Positions 13,797 to 13,920 of a stretch of DNA of 13,920 nt are shown here, one piece after another. Each line of letters opens with the position of its first letter. Position 1 is the stretch's first letter. A program made the position numbers and the translations under genes. The notes below the pieces were generated by a model, which searched no databases, was not told the origin of the DNA, and worked only from the letters and a program-made list of their open reading frames with translations. Source of the stretch: an uncultured Clostridium sp. (GTDB lineage: Bacteria > Bacillota > Clostridia > TANB77 > CAG-508); assembly GCA_946008205.1 (NCBI GenBank), contig CAMGAZ010000014.1:1-13920 (forward strand), read 5' to 3'.

Positions 13797-13920
13797 ATAA
13801 AATCCCCCTTAATATTTACTTTTTGTAATAATAGATTTGAAATTTTTTATGCTTATGCTTTTGTACATTATTCTTAAAATAATAAATCTCATATCTTATT
13901 TCATATTATATCATTACTAC
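13797..13920 (-). promoter_or_regulatory. Upstream region of the hydrolase/LPxTG operon
   Basis: The 124 bases to the window edge hold no gene. On the minus strand a ribosome site AGGGGG lies at about 13803-13808. A TATAAT (-10-like) occupies 13905-13910, but its -35 would fall outside the window. A short direct repeat, TTATGC twice, lies near 13848-13859. No strong promoter can be confirmed. Confidence 0.3.

Noticed and set aside
1..13920. Search by eye for CRISPR arrays, tRNA/rRNA genes, insertion-sequence ends, att sites and toxin-antitoxin pairs
   Set aside because: No regularly spaced direct repeats, transposase or integrase motifs, tRNA-like cloverleaf with a CCA-type end, or small paired toxin-like genes were found.

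Overview
This is a very A+T-rich window with AAAGG- and GGGGG-type ribosome binding sites. It encodes Spo0A and SpoIIID and an LPxTG surface protein. Together these point to a Gram-positive, endospore-forming (or spore-former-derived) member of the Bacillota, most likely an uncharacterised gut-type Clostridia lineage. I cannot name the species. No rRNA, tRNA, CRISPR array, transposase or phage gene is visible, and no intergenic stretch is longer than about 215 bases.

Region 1 (1-4592, + strand): the 3' end of an MscS-type mechanosensitive channel gene is followed by a three-gene operon. This comprises an OmpR-type response regulator, its HAMP-containing membrane histidine kinase, and a single-pass membrane protein whose large outer part is built from about ten WG-type repeats. 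A strong hairpin terminator closes the unit. The WG-repeat protein is probably an accessory or output of the two-component system, judged only from operon position.

Region 2 (4625-7853, + strand): a tight run of three housekeeping-like genes encodes a PLP-dependent methionine gamma-lyase/'aluminium resistance' family enzyme (YnbB type), a HI0933-family flavoprotein, and a YigZ/IMPACT-family protein. No internal strong terminator is seen.

Region 3 (7854-9091): spo0A (+), with a SigA-like promoter and a consensus 0A box upstream, converges on spoIIID (-). The usual upstream partner of spo0A, spoIVB, is absent here. The two genes share a 16-bp-stem bidirectional terminator that also encodes the last residues of SpoIIID.

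Region 4 (9092-11645): a divergent promoter region separates spoIIID from a 779-residue half-transporter. That protein has two N-terminal FHA-like domains, an ABC ATPase and an ABC2/ABCG-like six-helix membrane domain. The second FHA domain lacks two of the usual phosphothreonine-contacting residues.

Region 5 (11647-13920, - strand): after another bidirectional terminator, a two-gene unit encodes a secreted alpha/beta hydrolase (YqkD/COG1073-like, intact Ser-Asp-His triad) followed by a small helical LPQTG-anchored surface protein with a Pro/Thr-rich spacer built from six 9-bp repeats.

The best candidates for something undescribed are the two-component/WG-repeat operon, the FHA-ABCG half-transporter and the hydrolase/LPxTG surface pair. 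None can be assigned a firm biological role from sequence alone.
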